IMG/VR virus record: IMGVR_UViG_3300028196_000076 | Span: 1 to 26,045 of that record | Length of the DNA stretch: 26,045 nucleotides | Reading direction: 5' to 3' (one strand) | Origin: a virus | Part shown: positions 15,910 to 21,309 of the stretch, piece by piece | Numbering within the stretch: position 1 is the first letter of the stretch | Layout of the letters: each line of letters begins with the position of its first letter | Notes under the pieces: generated by a model | Seen by the model: the letters and a program-made list of their open reading frames with translations, nothing else | What the model was told of the DNA's origin: nothing | The model's database searches: none | Program-made: the position numbers and the translations under genes

Positions 15910-15958
15910 CTCCTTAGGTAGCAGGTTAGTAAAATTTTTTACTGTCCAGCGTCTAAGG
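15910..15958 (-). promoter_or_regulatory. Leader hairpin covering the ribosome-binding site
   Basis: In the minus-strand RNA, CCTTAG (15953-15958) pairs with CTAAGG (15912-15917), GCTGG pairs with CCTGC (one mismatch), and AGTAAAA (15937-15943) pairs with TTTTACT (15928-15934) around a 2-base loop. The 3' arm contains most of the TAAGGAG ribosome-binding site of the gene starting at 15904. Translation would therefore need the hairpin to be opened or bound. Confidence 0.6.
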
Positions 15959-15972
15959 TGTTTTATTTTTAC

Positions 15973-16006
15973 AGCAAAAAACCACTCCCTTATCGAGAGT
16001 GGTTGA
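15973..16006 (-). terminator. Intrinsic terminator
   Basis: On the minus strand AACCACTC and GGAGTGGTT pair around a short loop (about 15979-16004) and are followed by six Ts. It ends the operon carrying the HTH protein at 16020-16388. Confidence 0.88.
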
Positions 16007-16019
16007 ATCTAAATTCTAT

Positions 16020-16388
16020 TTAGTTAGAGGCTACGTTACCGATAACACCAGCAAAATATTGAGCTGCTTTGCCAGTTAGCTTATCAAGGATCTCTTGGTC
16101 AACTTCTTGACCCGCATCAGAGATTACAGCAGACAAACTTTCAATAGCAGCAGCTTTTGATACTCGCCCACCGCCACTACCACCACTCGCGGAAGCTTTG
16201 CTGCCACCAGAAGCGGGGGCTTTCTTTACATATACGCCTGCTTTGGTAAGAATCATGCGAACACCGTTAGGGGATTCTTCGTGCTCCTCTGCAATATCTT
16301 TAACAATCTCCATGCTGTTTTCGGGGGTGGGGTCAGCGGCCTCGTATGCTTCAATAACCGCTGCTTTCTTTTCATCGTCCCATGCCAT
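16020..16388 (-). CDS. Single-module HTH DNA-binding protein with flexible linker
   Basis: A 122-residue protein. The N-terminal HTH module (WDDEKKAAVIEAYEAADP, then MEIVKDIAEEHEESPNGV, then RMILTKAGVYVKK) matches the repeat of the four-module protein at 12799-13518. A Gly/Ser/Ala linker (GGSKASASGGSGGG) joins it to a short helical C-terminus (EVDQEILDKLTGKAAQYF) that may oligomerise. The ATG at 16388 is chosen over upstream starts because GAAGGA sits before it; the frame further upstream is low complexity and overlaps a separate microprotein gene. Role: probably nucleoid-like or transcriptional; not proven. Its operon ends in a strong terminator, suggesting high expression. Confidence 0.82.
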   Translation of the reverse strand: MAWDDEKKAAVIEAYEAADPTPENSMEIVKDIAEEHEESPNGVRMILTKAGVYVKKAPASGGSKASASGGSGGGRVSKAAAIESLSAVISDAGQEVDQEILDKLTGKAAQYFAGVIGNVASN

Positions 16389-16474
16389 TTTTCTTTTCCT
16401 TCTTTGTTGTGAAATAGTAGCCCCAGGACAGTTTCCTGTGGCCGTTAGCTGTTGTTGATAAAACCTATGGCCCA

Positions 16475-16558
16475 TTAAAGTTCTTTTACCATTCCGACAT
16501 AAACTACAGTCATTGCGGCAACAGTGCAGAACAAGAACCATCCTACTAAAAATTCCAT
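16475..16558 (-). CDS. 27-residue single-pass membrane microprotein
   Basis: A very small gene with strong signals. It has an ATG at 16556-16558, AGGAGA seven bases upstream, and a promoter (16588-16616) about 30 bases upstream. The peptide is nearly all hydrophobic: it starts MEFLVGWFLFCTVAA, continues with a second hydrophobic half and ends VKEL. This fits one membrane-spanning helix. No known family can be assigned at this size. It is first in the operon with the HTH protein at 16020-16388. Similar tiny membrane peptides recur at 18.0-20.8 kb and 23.6 kb. Confidence 0.72.
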   Translation of the reverse strand: MEFLVGWFLFCTVAAMTVVYVGMVKEL

Positions 16559-16587
16559 TTATAAGTCTCCTATCAATTTATATACAT

Positions 16588-16616
16588 ATTATACTTGTAT
16601 TAGAAATAAAAGTCAA
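16588..16616 (-). promoter_or_regulatory. Sigma-70-type promoter
   Basis: Minus-strand -35 TTGACT (16611-16616) and -10 TATAAT (16588-16593) with a 17-base spacer; upstream flank AAATTTC. It drives the 27-residue membrane peptide and the HTH protein downstream. Confidence 0.9.
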
Positions 16617-16625
16617 GAAATTTTT

Positions 16626-17318
16626 TTAGATATGTGATAAGTCTACGCCGTACTTTTCGAGGTGAATGAGTTTCCCTAAATCATAGGCAAGCTGTGTTGC
16701 AGTGAAGCCCCCACCTTGCGCAGTAGTCCATCTCTCACTGTAATCATCATCTATTTTTTCAATCACCCAAATATTGTACGCCTTACTAGCGTACTTCTTT
16801 TCATAGTTTACATCTTTATAGCCTGCGAGCTCTGCTTGATAGTGTACTGATAGTTCCTGCTTAATTATGGCTGGGCCATGATATTTAGCCGACCATACTA
16901 TCTCTCCATTAGCAAAATTTTCTGCAACGCATTCATCCGGCAAGTAATCATAGAGCCCCTCTCCTTTCTGGGGGACTCCTGTACGTTCGATAATGGCTTT
17001 GACAAATCCTGATGATCTGTACAACCCCGCTGCGATTTCTGAAATTGTATCGCCAGACAGGAATCGAGTAACCGCATCTGCCACCTCTTCTTTTGTGGCC
17101 GCCCTGCCTTTGTTCTGGCTTTTTCTTTTTGAACGATATGCTTGCGTCTCTTCAAAGTCATCTATGATTCTCTGGAGCCGTGTTGTATTGTATGCTATAT
17201 TCAGGATATTGCAGGCTTCCTTCTTGGTTATAGGACTGCTGCCACTCAGAAGATCGATCACTTTCTGTATATTCGTATCGGACAAGTTCTCTGACTCTTT
17301 TTTCTTGATTCTTCTCAA
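16626..17318 (-). CDS. Double HTH regulator-like protein with unknown C-terminal domain
   Basis: A 230-residue protein. The first HTH lies near residues 28-55 (PITKKEACNILNIAYNTTR). A second lies near 74-117 (TKEEVADAVTRFLSGDTI, then SEIAAGLYRSSGFVKAII). The C-terminal ~110 residues (EIVWSAKYHGPAIIKQEL and KYASKAYNIWVIEKIDDDY) are an unassigned beta-rich domain. The only start that keeps the first HTH is TTG at 17316-17318, with AGGGAG ten bases upstream. That gives a 161-base out-of-frame overlap with the DUF3310 gene, which is unusual here. Possible transcription regulator or DNA-binding structural protein. Confidence 0.72.
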   Translation of the reverse strand: MRRIKKKESENLSDTNIQKVIDLLSGSSPITKKEACNILNIAYNTTRLQRIIDDFEETQAYRSKRKSQNKGRAATKEEVADAVTRFLSGDTISEIAAGLYRSSGFVKAIIERTGVPQKGEGLYDYLPDECVAENFANGEIVWSAKYHGPAIIKQELSVHYQAELAGYKDVNYEKKYASKAYNIWVIEKIDDDYSERWTTAQGGGFTATQLAYDLGKLIHLEKYGVDLSHI

Positions 17319-17544
17319 TTTTTGTTATCTCCCTATTTATATACCATACTGCTTTACTTAAATCATGCACAGGATCATCAGTTTTTAGTCCGGCTCTCCA
17401 AATATACTTTATTGCATTTCCTAAACAGAAACTCATGTGCTCTGTGATTTGAATACACTCGACCCCACTAGGGTGTGCTTTATAGTGGGGTGGGTGGTCT
17501 ACATTTAACAACTTAGAATTCCACTTTCCAAGAGTTACTCCCAT
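17158..17544 (-). CDS. DUF3310 family phage protein (nucleotide kinase-like)
   Basis: A 128-residue protein with the DUF3310 signature: VDHPPHYKAHPSGVECIQI, then SFCLGNAIKYIWRAGLK, then HDLSKAVWYINREI. The family is widespread in phages; a member in T7 (gp1.7) has been described as a nucleotide kinase. The family core ends near residue 78. The last ~45 residues are charged and low in conservation and are encoded in the region shared with the HTH gene, so this tail may be accidental or derived from an old frameshift. The start has a strong GGAGG seven bases upstream. Confidence 0.85.
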   Translation of the reverse strand: MGVTLGKWNSKLLNVDHPPHYKAHPSGVECIQITEHMSFCLGNAIKYIWRAGLKTDDPVHDLSKAVWYINREITKIEKNQEKRVRELVRYEYTESDRSSEWQQSYNQEGSLQYPEYSIQYNTAPENHR

Positions 17545-17546
17545 AG

Positions 17547-17723
17547 TTATACCTCCGGTTCTATTTGTGGTTGTTGTGTGCGCGCATTTACATAGTATTG
17601 AGCTTTCTCTCTGCTAGTAAGTCGTGCCACGTCCTGTATTTGTCCATCTGGTCTTTTTTCTACTACTCTATACACTCTTTCGTTTTGTGCATAAAATACT
17701 TCCACAATATCAAAAGTACTCAC
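17547..17723 (-). CDS. Small hypothetical protein
   Basis: A 58-residue protein beginning at GTG (17721-17723). This start is favoured over one 21 bases further upstream because it overlaps the preceding stop as GTGA and has GGAG seven bases before it. The sequence looks like a small beta-sheet protein (TFDIVEVFYAQNERVYRVVE, then DVARLTSREKAQYYVNAR). Nothing identifies a function. It lies between a membrane protein and the DUF3310 gene. Confidence 0.72.
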   Translation of the reverse strand: MSTFDIVEVFYAQNERVYRVVEKRPDGQIQDVARLTSREKAQYYVNARTQQPQIEPEV

Positions 17724-18055
17724 CCCTCTTTCTCCAGGTCCCACACACCTCTCCTGTTTTCTACTGGGGTAGGCTTAGCTCGCTGTACCCATAAATGACC
17801 ATTTTTTTCTGCATCTTGAAAAGTAAGGGCGGTAATAAAAAATGCACTAATTACTAATAAGTGCCCTCCGACACTGCCGATACCAAAATAAATACTATAC
17901 CCAGTCCAAAACGTAAATACGACAGTCCACATAACCGACAGATAAAACATCAGTATGTACTGTGTAAACGCATTTGGTATATGTCGTAAAGGGTTTGCTT
18001 TGAGACTGAAAAAGAAATTATAGGTGTCATACACCCAAAAGCCTAGTTTTTTCAT
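17720..18055 (-). CDS. Two-pass membrane protein
   Basis: A 111-residue protein with two long hydrophobic segments: about residues 32-56 (TQYILMFYLSVMWTVVFTFW) and 60-80 (GSVGGHLLVISAFFITALTF). Both ends are polar, and a basic stretch FFSLKANPLRHIPN precedes the first segment. The function is unknown; the size and topology would suit a membrane anchor or holin-like protein, but there is no direct evidence. The ATG overlaps the upstream stop (ATGA) and its own stop overlaps the next start (GTGA), so it is inside a coupled string of genes. Confidence 0.78.
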   Translation of the reverse strand: MKKLGFWVYDTYNFFFSLKANPLRHIPNAFTQYILMFYLSVMWTVVFTFWTGYSIYFGIGSVGGHLLVISAFFITALTFQDAEKNGHLWVQRAKPTPVENRRGVWDLEKEG

Positions 18056-18213
18056 TCTTCGTCTGGTTCTCCATACATTTCAGCAATTAATCTTGCTTGT
18101 TCTTCGATTTCTTCTTGTTGCTTTTCTAACTCTAAGTACTGCTCATCTACTTTTGATAAGCCGGAGCGAGAAGCTACCAGTTTAAGGTGATTGTAGCTTT
18201 TTTTATTTTTCAT
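18052..18213 (-). CDS. Small coiled-coil protein (53 residues)
   Basis: A 53-residue ORF that fits exactly between two genes: its ATG (18211-18213) follows a TAA directly (TAAATG) and its TGA overlaps the next ATG (ATGA at 18052-18055). The N-terminus is basic (KNKKSYNHLKLVASRSG) and the rest is a Glu/Gln-rich helix (YLELEKQQEEIEEQARLIAE), probably a coiled coil. The function is unknown. The perfect packing is the main support. Confidence 0.75.
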   Translation of the reverse strand: MKNKKSYNHLKLVASRSGLSKVDEQYLELEKQQEEIEEQARLIAEMYGEPDEE

Positions 18214-18810
18214 TTATTTTCTCGTGATCCTTGTCTCGTAATCTGCGAGAGAATCATCCCACCATGCGGGGGCAGATCTCCCAGTCCAACTGGCGAAAGT
18301 AGCCTTATCGAGATGATAGTAGTCACGATAAGACTGTATAGGATTGTCATAGTCTTTGAGCACGTCTGGCATTGCCAATCCGAAAGTGGTAAATCCAAGT
18401 CTTTCCATTTTGATAGGGTCGGGTAGCTCATTAATGACTGTGACTGATTTGTGTTGTTTTCCATATCGGTAACGATATTCTTCTCCAAGAGCATTACCAT
18501 AGCAGTGAGTCCACTCATAGTTATCAAGTGAGCTACGTGCCCAAATAGTGCAAGGGTGATTGTACATCATCGGTAGGTAAGGTGTAACGGTACGCTCTTC
18601 TGGCTTGAGTGGCTTTTCGGGAGCTTTCGCTTCATTCAGAATCGCCGTTTCCTCTTTAGTAAGAGCGCGAGGAACAAAGCCCAAGACTAGATCAATCCAG
18701 ATACAAGTGCAACATATCTGGGCTACTTCCAAGGGCATTTTTACAATGTGCTTGTCAACATGCGCTTCTGCGTTGTCGTCAAAGTCTTCGTCAAGATAAA
18801 AAAGATTCAT
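18214..18810 (-). CDS. Conserved phage protein of unknown function
   Basis: A 198-residue protein of a type I recall from many phages, but to which I can give no activity. Conserved-looking parts are MNLFYLDEDFDDNAEAHVDK and HIVKMPLEVAQICCT at the start, PMMYNHPCTIWARSS, YGNALGEEYRYRYGKQHKS, and a C-terminal FGLAMPDVLKDYDNPIQSY followed by SWTGRSAPAWW. Paired His/Asp/Glu residues hint at a metal or nucleic-acid enzyme. The ATG at 18810 is chosen: GGAGG lies 4-5 bases before it, and the ATG at 18828 is upstream of the expected transcription start. Confidence 0.8.
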   Translation of the reverse strand: MNLFYLDEDFDDNAEAHVDKHIVKMPLEVAQICCTCIWIDLVLGFVPRALTKEETAILNEAKAPEKPLKPEERTVTPYLPMMYNHPCTIWARSSLDNYEWTHCYGNALGEEYRYRYGKQHKSVTVINELPDPIKMERLGFTTFGLAMPDVLKDYDNPIQSYRDYYHLDKATFASWTGRSAPAWWDDSLADYETRITRK

Positions 18811-18830
18811 ACTACCTCCAGTTAGCATAT

Positions 18831-18859
18831 ATTATACACTAACTAGGAATAAGAGTCAA
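18831..18859 (-). promoter_or_regulatory. Sigma-70-type promoter
   Basis: Minus-strand -35 TTGACT (18854-18859) and -10 TATAAT (18831-18836), 17-base spacer, ATATGC downstream. The TGA stop of the lysozyme gene (18856-18858) forms part of the -35 box. Confidence 0.9.
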
Positions 18860-19299
18860 GTAACATTTTCTAGTCGGGTCATTAATCTTTCGGCTCGGTT
18901 CGTAACTTGTTTGTACCACAAAGAGTCTCGGCCTTCGACAGCGGCTTCTTTCCACTTGCCTTGAGACAGCATATTCTTCATGTTCATAAATCTTCCTAAA
19001 CGTGGGCCACCTAAATTAAATGCCATGTTTACTAGAATTAATTGAACCTCTTCTGGCCAATTGTGCCACTGTCCGTACAGTTGTTCGCAGTCCTTAATGG
19101 CAATCTGAATGTCTCTATCAAAACACTCTCTTGATCGCTCTGCTGTAATGGGAGTGCCGGTTGGCTCTCCAAACTCTTCATCTTGTTCTGTGACCAAGTG
19201 TCCAATACCAAAAGTATGGTAGCCCAAGTGGTCTTTATAAATTTCAAGAATTTCTCCTTCGTCTGATTTAATTTCTTCATAAAGTTTATCAATATTCAA
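18856..19299 (-). CDS. T4-type lysozyme (GH24 endolysin)
   Basis: A 147-residue muramidase that cleaves peptidoglycan at lysis. The T4 lysozyme triad is conserved: E14 in KSDEGEILEIYKD, D23 in YKDHLGY and T29 in GYHTFGIGHLVT. The C-terminal lobe includes LILVNMAFNLGG and WKEAAVEGRDSLWYKQVTNR. There is no signal peptide or signal-anchor, so export needs a holin, unless the protein is a virion component. The start overlaps the IscU stop by 4 bases (ATGA). It is the last gene of the cluster running from the M15 peptidase. Confidence 0.93.
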   Translation of the reverse strand: MNIDKLYEEIKSDEGEILEIYKDHLGYHTFGIGHLVTEQDEEFGEPTGTPITAERSRECFDRDIQIAIKDCEQLYGQWHNWPEEVQLILVNMAFNLGGPRLGRFMNMKNMLSQGKWKEAAVEGRDSLWYKQVTNRAERLMTRLENVT

Positions 19300-19670
19300 T
19301 GTTTGCTCCTATAGTCCGTGATTGCGGCTTTGATTGCGTCTTCAGCTAGTACACTACAATGTATTTTTACTGGCGGAAGTGATAATTCTTGAGCAATTTG
19401 GACATTGCTGATCTTTCCCGCTTCGTCAAGGGACTTTCCTCTAACCCATTCTGTGAGTAGTGATGAAGAAGCAATAGCACTGCCGCATCCGTAAGTTTTG
19501 AATTTAGCATCTTCAATAATTCCGTCGGTCGATACTCGGATTTGAAGTTGCATGACGTCTCCACATGCTGGAGCACCTGTGAGGCCCGTTCCGACATCTG
19601 GAGCATCTTTGTCAAGTTTTCCGACATTCCTGGGATTTTCATAATGATCTAATACCTTTTCTGAATACAT
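19296..19670 (-). CDS. iscU: IscU-type iron-sulfur cluster scaffold protein
   Basis: A full-length 124-residue IscU. All cluster-binding and handling residues are present and align with E. coli IscU within one position: C36 and D38 (GAPACGDVM), C62 (YGCGSAIASSS), H104 and C105 (KIHCS), and the HscA-binding motif LPPVK at 98-102. It would assemble Fe-S clusters from host IscS and deliver them through host HscA/HscB. No iscS, hscA or ferredoxin gene is in this window. It is coupled to the lysozyme gene (ATGA overlap) and follows the DUF6356-like gene by 3 bases, with AAGGA before the ATG. It is a host-derived metabolic gene carried by a phage. Confidence 0.95.
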   Translation of the reverse strand: MYSEKVLDHYENPRNVGKLDKDAPDVGTGLTGAPACGDVMQLQIRVSTDGIIEDAKFKTYGCGSAIASSSLLTEWVRGKSLDEAGKISNVQIAQELSLPPVKIHCSVLAEDAIKAAITDYRSKH

Positions 19671-19673
19671 AAA

Positions 19674-19856
19674 CTATTTCCTTGGAGCACCTACTTTTAT
19701 TAGTTCATGTAAAAGTAAATCGCTCGCTTTATCTTCCCATACATTTGGTAGAACCCCGTGCACAAGCAATATAAATGCTACTTTCCAGGCTCCTAACAAA
19801 TGTTCAAAGTACCCTTTATTTGTGTCTCTTAGATGCTTTGTCAGTCTTATCTCCAT
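19674..19856 (-). CDS. DUF6356-like small protein
   Basis: A 60-residue protein resembling the short DUF6356 family: YFEHLLGAWKVAFILLVHG, then VLPNVWEDKASDLLLHEL. It holds one amphipathic or membrane-associated helix. The family is of unknown function. GGAGGG lies seven bases before the ATG, within the 3' end of the preceding microprotein gene, with which it overlaps by 41 bases. The family call is by pattern and of moderate certainty. Confidence 0.7.
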   Translation of the reverse strand: MEIRLTKHLRDTNKGYFEHLLGAWKVAFILLVHGVLPNVWEDKASDLLLHELIKVGAPRK

Positions 19857-19926
19857 ACCACATCCCTCCTGCTATAAATATAGCGCCAATAAAAAATAAT
19901 AAAAATACTGCGTCCTGTTGTGTCAA
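19816..19926 (-). CDS. 36-residue single-pass membrane microprotein
   Basis: A short ORF with a probable TTG start (19924-19926) that overlaps the previous stop as TTGA. It begins LTQQDAVFLL, is followed by a hydrophobic helix (FFIGAIFIAGGMWYG), and ends in a positive tail (KTDKASKRHK). The topology (short N-terminus, one helix, basic C-terminus) is like pinholin or spanin-sized phage membrane peptides. The start is inferred from coupling; the ribosome-binding site is weak. Confidence 0.55.
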   Translation of the reverse strand: MTQQDAVFLLFFIGAIFIAGGMWYGDKTDKASKRHK

Positions 19927-20021
19927 AGTTTGTTTTCCACTGCTTTTTGAGATACTACAAATGTAAAGCCTCCTGCTATCATTGGAAGCATCATTATACA
20001 AAATATTCCTACTAATTCCAT
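19923..20021 (-). CDS. 32-residue membrane microprotein
   Basis: An ORF whose ATG (20019-20021) overlaps the preceding stop as TAATG and whose TGA overlaps the next start. It starts MELVGIFCIMMLPMIAGG and continues with FTFVVSQKAVENKL, a single hydrophobic helix with a short polar tail. An in-frame ATG 15 bases upstream is possible. No family is recognised. The exact stop/start packing on both sides is the main evidence that it is translated. Confidence 0.58.
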   Translation of the reverse strand: MELVGIFCIMMLPMIAGGFTFVVSQKAVENKL

Positions 20022-20164
20022 TACCATATCTCGCATTTTTGAAGGTGAGAGGCACTCTCATGAACAACACTACATTGTCTTTCCTTTGGAGTGCAAGTGA
20101 CCATTGATACTAAAATTAGTACAAAGGCTAAGGATACTGTTGCTTGTTCCGTAGGAAATTTCAT
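20021..20164 (-). CDS. 47-residue lipoprotein-like microprotein (possible outer spanin)
   Basis: A short ORF beginning MKFPTEQATVSLAFVLILV, with a hydrophobic segment ending in SMVTC, which could be a lipobox with lipidated Cys near residue 24. A polar tail with two more cysteines follows (TPKERQCSVVHESASHLQK). Its ATG overlaps the M15 peptidase stop as TAATG, and its own TAA overlaps the next start. A small lipoprotein next to two wall hydrolases suggests an Rz1-like outer spanin, but the lipobox is imperfect. Confidence 0.58.
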   Translation of the reverse strand: MKFPTEQATVSLAFVLILVSMVTCTPKERQCSVVHESASHLQKCEIW

Positions 20165-20655
20165 TACGCTATTGCTAGCTCAAAATGTGGAAGATCTAGG
20201 TGAATACGTGTACCGTTTTCTACACATTTTTCAATATACCAAGTTTGTAAATCCTCTATCATACCGTCATACTCACATAAATTTGAGCAATGCCATGCTC
20301 CACCCCAACGAATAGGTGTATTTAAATCTTGTGCAGCAAATTTCATTGACATAGCTACTTCATCGTAGCACTCAATTTCAAAGCACATTCTTCCCTCAAT
20401 TACGGGTACAATATCTACTGCAGCACCATATAAATGAGCACTGTGAGCACCTTGAGTTACTCCCTTCCTAAAAAACTCTTCTTGTTGATTTGCTGTTCTT
20501 TTTCCATGAATTACTTGCAGCTCGATATCAGAGATAGCAACCGCTCGTCTTACAACTTCAGCTAAAGCAGGGATTATTTCTGCTAAATATTCTTCTGATT
20601 GTTGATTCAAATAGTACATTTGATCTGGATGAGTTTCTTGATTATAATAATTCAT
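20164..20655 (-). CDS. M15-family peptidoglycan endopeptidase (T5 endolysin-like)
   Basis: A 163-residue zinc peptidase. The M15 signature SAHLYGAAVD supplies H74 and D81, and the third zinc ligand is H157 in DLPHFEL. The approach GKRTANQQEEFFRKGVTQGA is typical of L-alanyl-D-glutamate peptidase endolysins such as that of T5. It has no signal peptide. It heads a coupled set of genes that ends with a second hydrolase, the T4-type lysozyme. AAGGA lies six bases before the ATG. Confidence 0.92.
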   Translation of the reverse strand: MNYYNQETHPDQMYYLNQQSEEYLAEIIPALAEVVRRAVAISDIELQVIHGKRTANQQEEFFRKGVTQGAHSAHLYGAAVDIVPVIEGRMCFEIECYDEVAMSMKFAAQDLNTPIRWGGAWHCSNLCEYDGMIEDLQTWYIEKCVENGTRIHLDLPHFELAIA

Positions 20656-20663
20656 TATTTATC

Positions 20664-20692
20664 CTTGAAAAGGCGGGGTCGAAACCCCGCAT
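20664..20692 (-). terminator. Stem-loop, probable terminator
   Basis: On the minus strand GCGGGG and CCCCGC (20673-20690) form a 6-bp GC stem with a TTTCGA loop, followed by CTTTTC. It lies between the 31-residue peptide gene and the M15 peptidase, so it probably ends the hsp20 transcript in part. Confidence 0.65.
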
Positions 20693-20696
20693 AATA

Positions 20697-20792
20697 TTAT
20701 ACTACTAGTGGTGAGAGAGCCATTGTTATTACTGTAGCTGCCCAAAGGCAGAGAAAACACTCTCCACAACACTCAATTTTGAGATGATTCAT
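20697..20792 (-). CDS. 31-residue cysteine-rich membrane microprotein
   Basis: An ORF with AAGGATAAGT before its ATG (20790-20792). The N-terminal half has a dense cysteine cluster (IECCGECFLC) and the C-terminal half is hydrophobic (WAATVITMALSPLVV). It lies directly downstream of hsp20 and before a stem-loop. Four cysteines in seven residues could bind a metal, for example zinc or iron. No family can be named. Confidence 0.6.
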   Translation of the reverse strand: MNHLKIECCGECFLCLWAATVITMALSPLVV

Positions 20793-20800
20793 ACTTATCC

Positions 20801-21223
20801 TTATGAAATTGTAACCTTTATTGGTTGCAGTTCATTAGGGATTTCTTCATGTAAATCAATACATAGCAGTCCGCGTTCCATGTAAGCTCTATCTAGTTTT
20901 ACGTGCTCACTTACGCCGAATGTGCGTGAGAAGCACTTACCACTTAAGCCTTTGTAAACATAAGCTTCGTTGCTAGATTCTACCTGCTTTACAGTGCCCG
21001 ATACTGTCAACAAGCCCTTATGAAGGCTAATCTCAAGATCATCTTTATTCCAGCCAGGCACAGCTAATTCGACTCGAAAGCCTTGCTCGCCTACACGTAG
21101 AATATTGAATCGAGGATACCCACCATCGAGTGTGGGGGCAAAAACACTGGTGTCATTGAACATTCGGTCAAAACCTAACATAAATTTATGTAGGTCTGCC
21201 ACTGCTAGTTTAGCATTAGTCAT
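20801..21223 (-). CDS. Small heat-shock protein Hsp20 (alpha-crystallin)
   Basis: A 140-residue holdase of the Hsp20 family. The alpha-crystallin domain covers about residues 35-128: YPRFNILRVGEQGFRVELAV, PGWNKDDLEISLHKGLLTVS, YKGLSGKCFSRTFGVSE and a final strand. The C-terminal IKVTI is the IxI motif that mediates oligomer assembly. Phage Hsp20 proteins are known in myophages of marine bacteria and are thought to assist folding during infection or virion assembly. AGGAG lies six bases before the ATG, after two tandem GAAA-loop hairpins in the leader. Confidence 0.93.
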   Translation of the reverse strand: MTNAKLAVADLHKFMLGFDRMFNDTSVFAPTLDGGYPRFNILRVGEQGFRVELAVPGWNKDDLEISLHKGLLTVSGTVKQVESSNEAYVYKGLSGKCFSRTFGVSEHVKLDRAYMERGLLCIDLHEEIPNELQPIKVTIS

Positions 21224-21244
21224 AAAGTTCTCCTTTTATGAAGT

Positions 21245-21280
21245 GCGTCCTTTCGGTACGCTTGGGTTCTTTCGATACCC
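21245..21280 (-). promoter_or_regulatory. Two tandem GAAA-loop hairpins in the hsp20 leader
   Basis: In the minus-strand RNA two hairpins with the same design lie in a row: GGGU-A-UC-GAAA-GA-ACCC (21264-21280) and GCGU-A-CC-GAAA-GG-ACGC (21245-21261). Each has a 4-bp stem, a bulged A, two more pairs and a GAAA tetraloop. Stem sequences differ while the architecture is kept, which suggests selection on structure. They sit between a terminator and the hsp20 ribosome-binding site. Confidence 0.6.
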
Positions 21281-21283
21281 GGT

Positions 21284-21306
21284 TTAGAAAGGGGCCGCAG
21301 CCCCGG
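21284..21306 (-). terminator. Intrinsic terminator
   Basis: On the minus strand GGGGC and GCCCC (21291-21304) form a 5-bp GC stem around a 4-base loop, followed by TTTCT. It sits just after the stop of the secreted-protein gene. The U-run is short, so termination may be partial. Confidence 0.6.
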
Positions 21307-21309
21307 GAT

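Noticed and set aside
16389-16541. N-terminal extension of the HTH protein to 173 residues.
   Set aside because: The extension overlaps the 27-residue peptide gene, has no ribosome-binding site, and the AAGGA-preceded ATG at 16388 starts the conserved module.
19816-20070. A single 84-residue ORF in place of microproteins.
   Set aside because: Its first half lacks a ribosome-binding site and overlaps two other frames that fit each other by exact stop/start overlaps; only its last 36 codons look like a gene.
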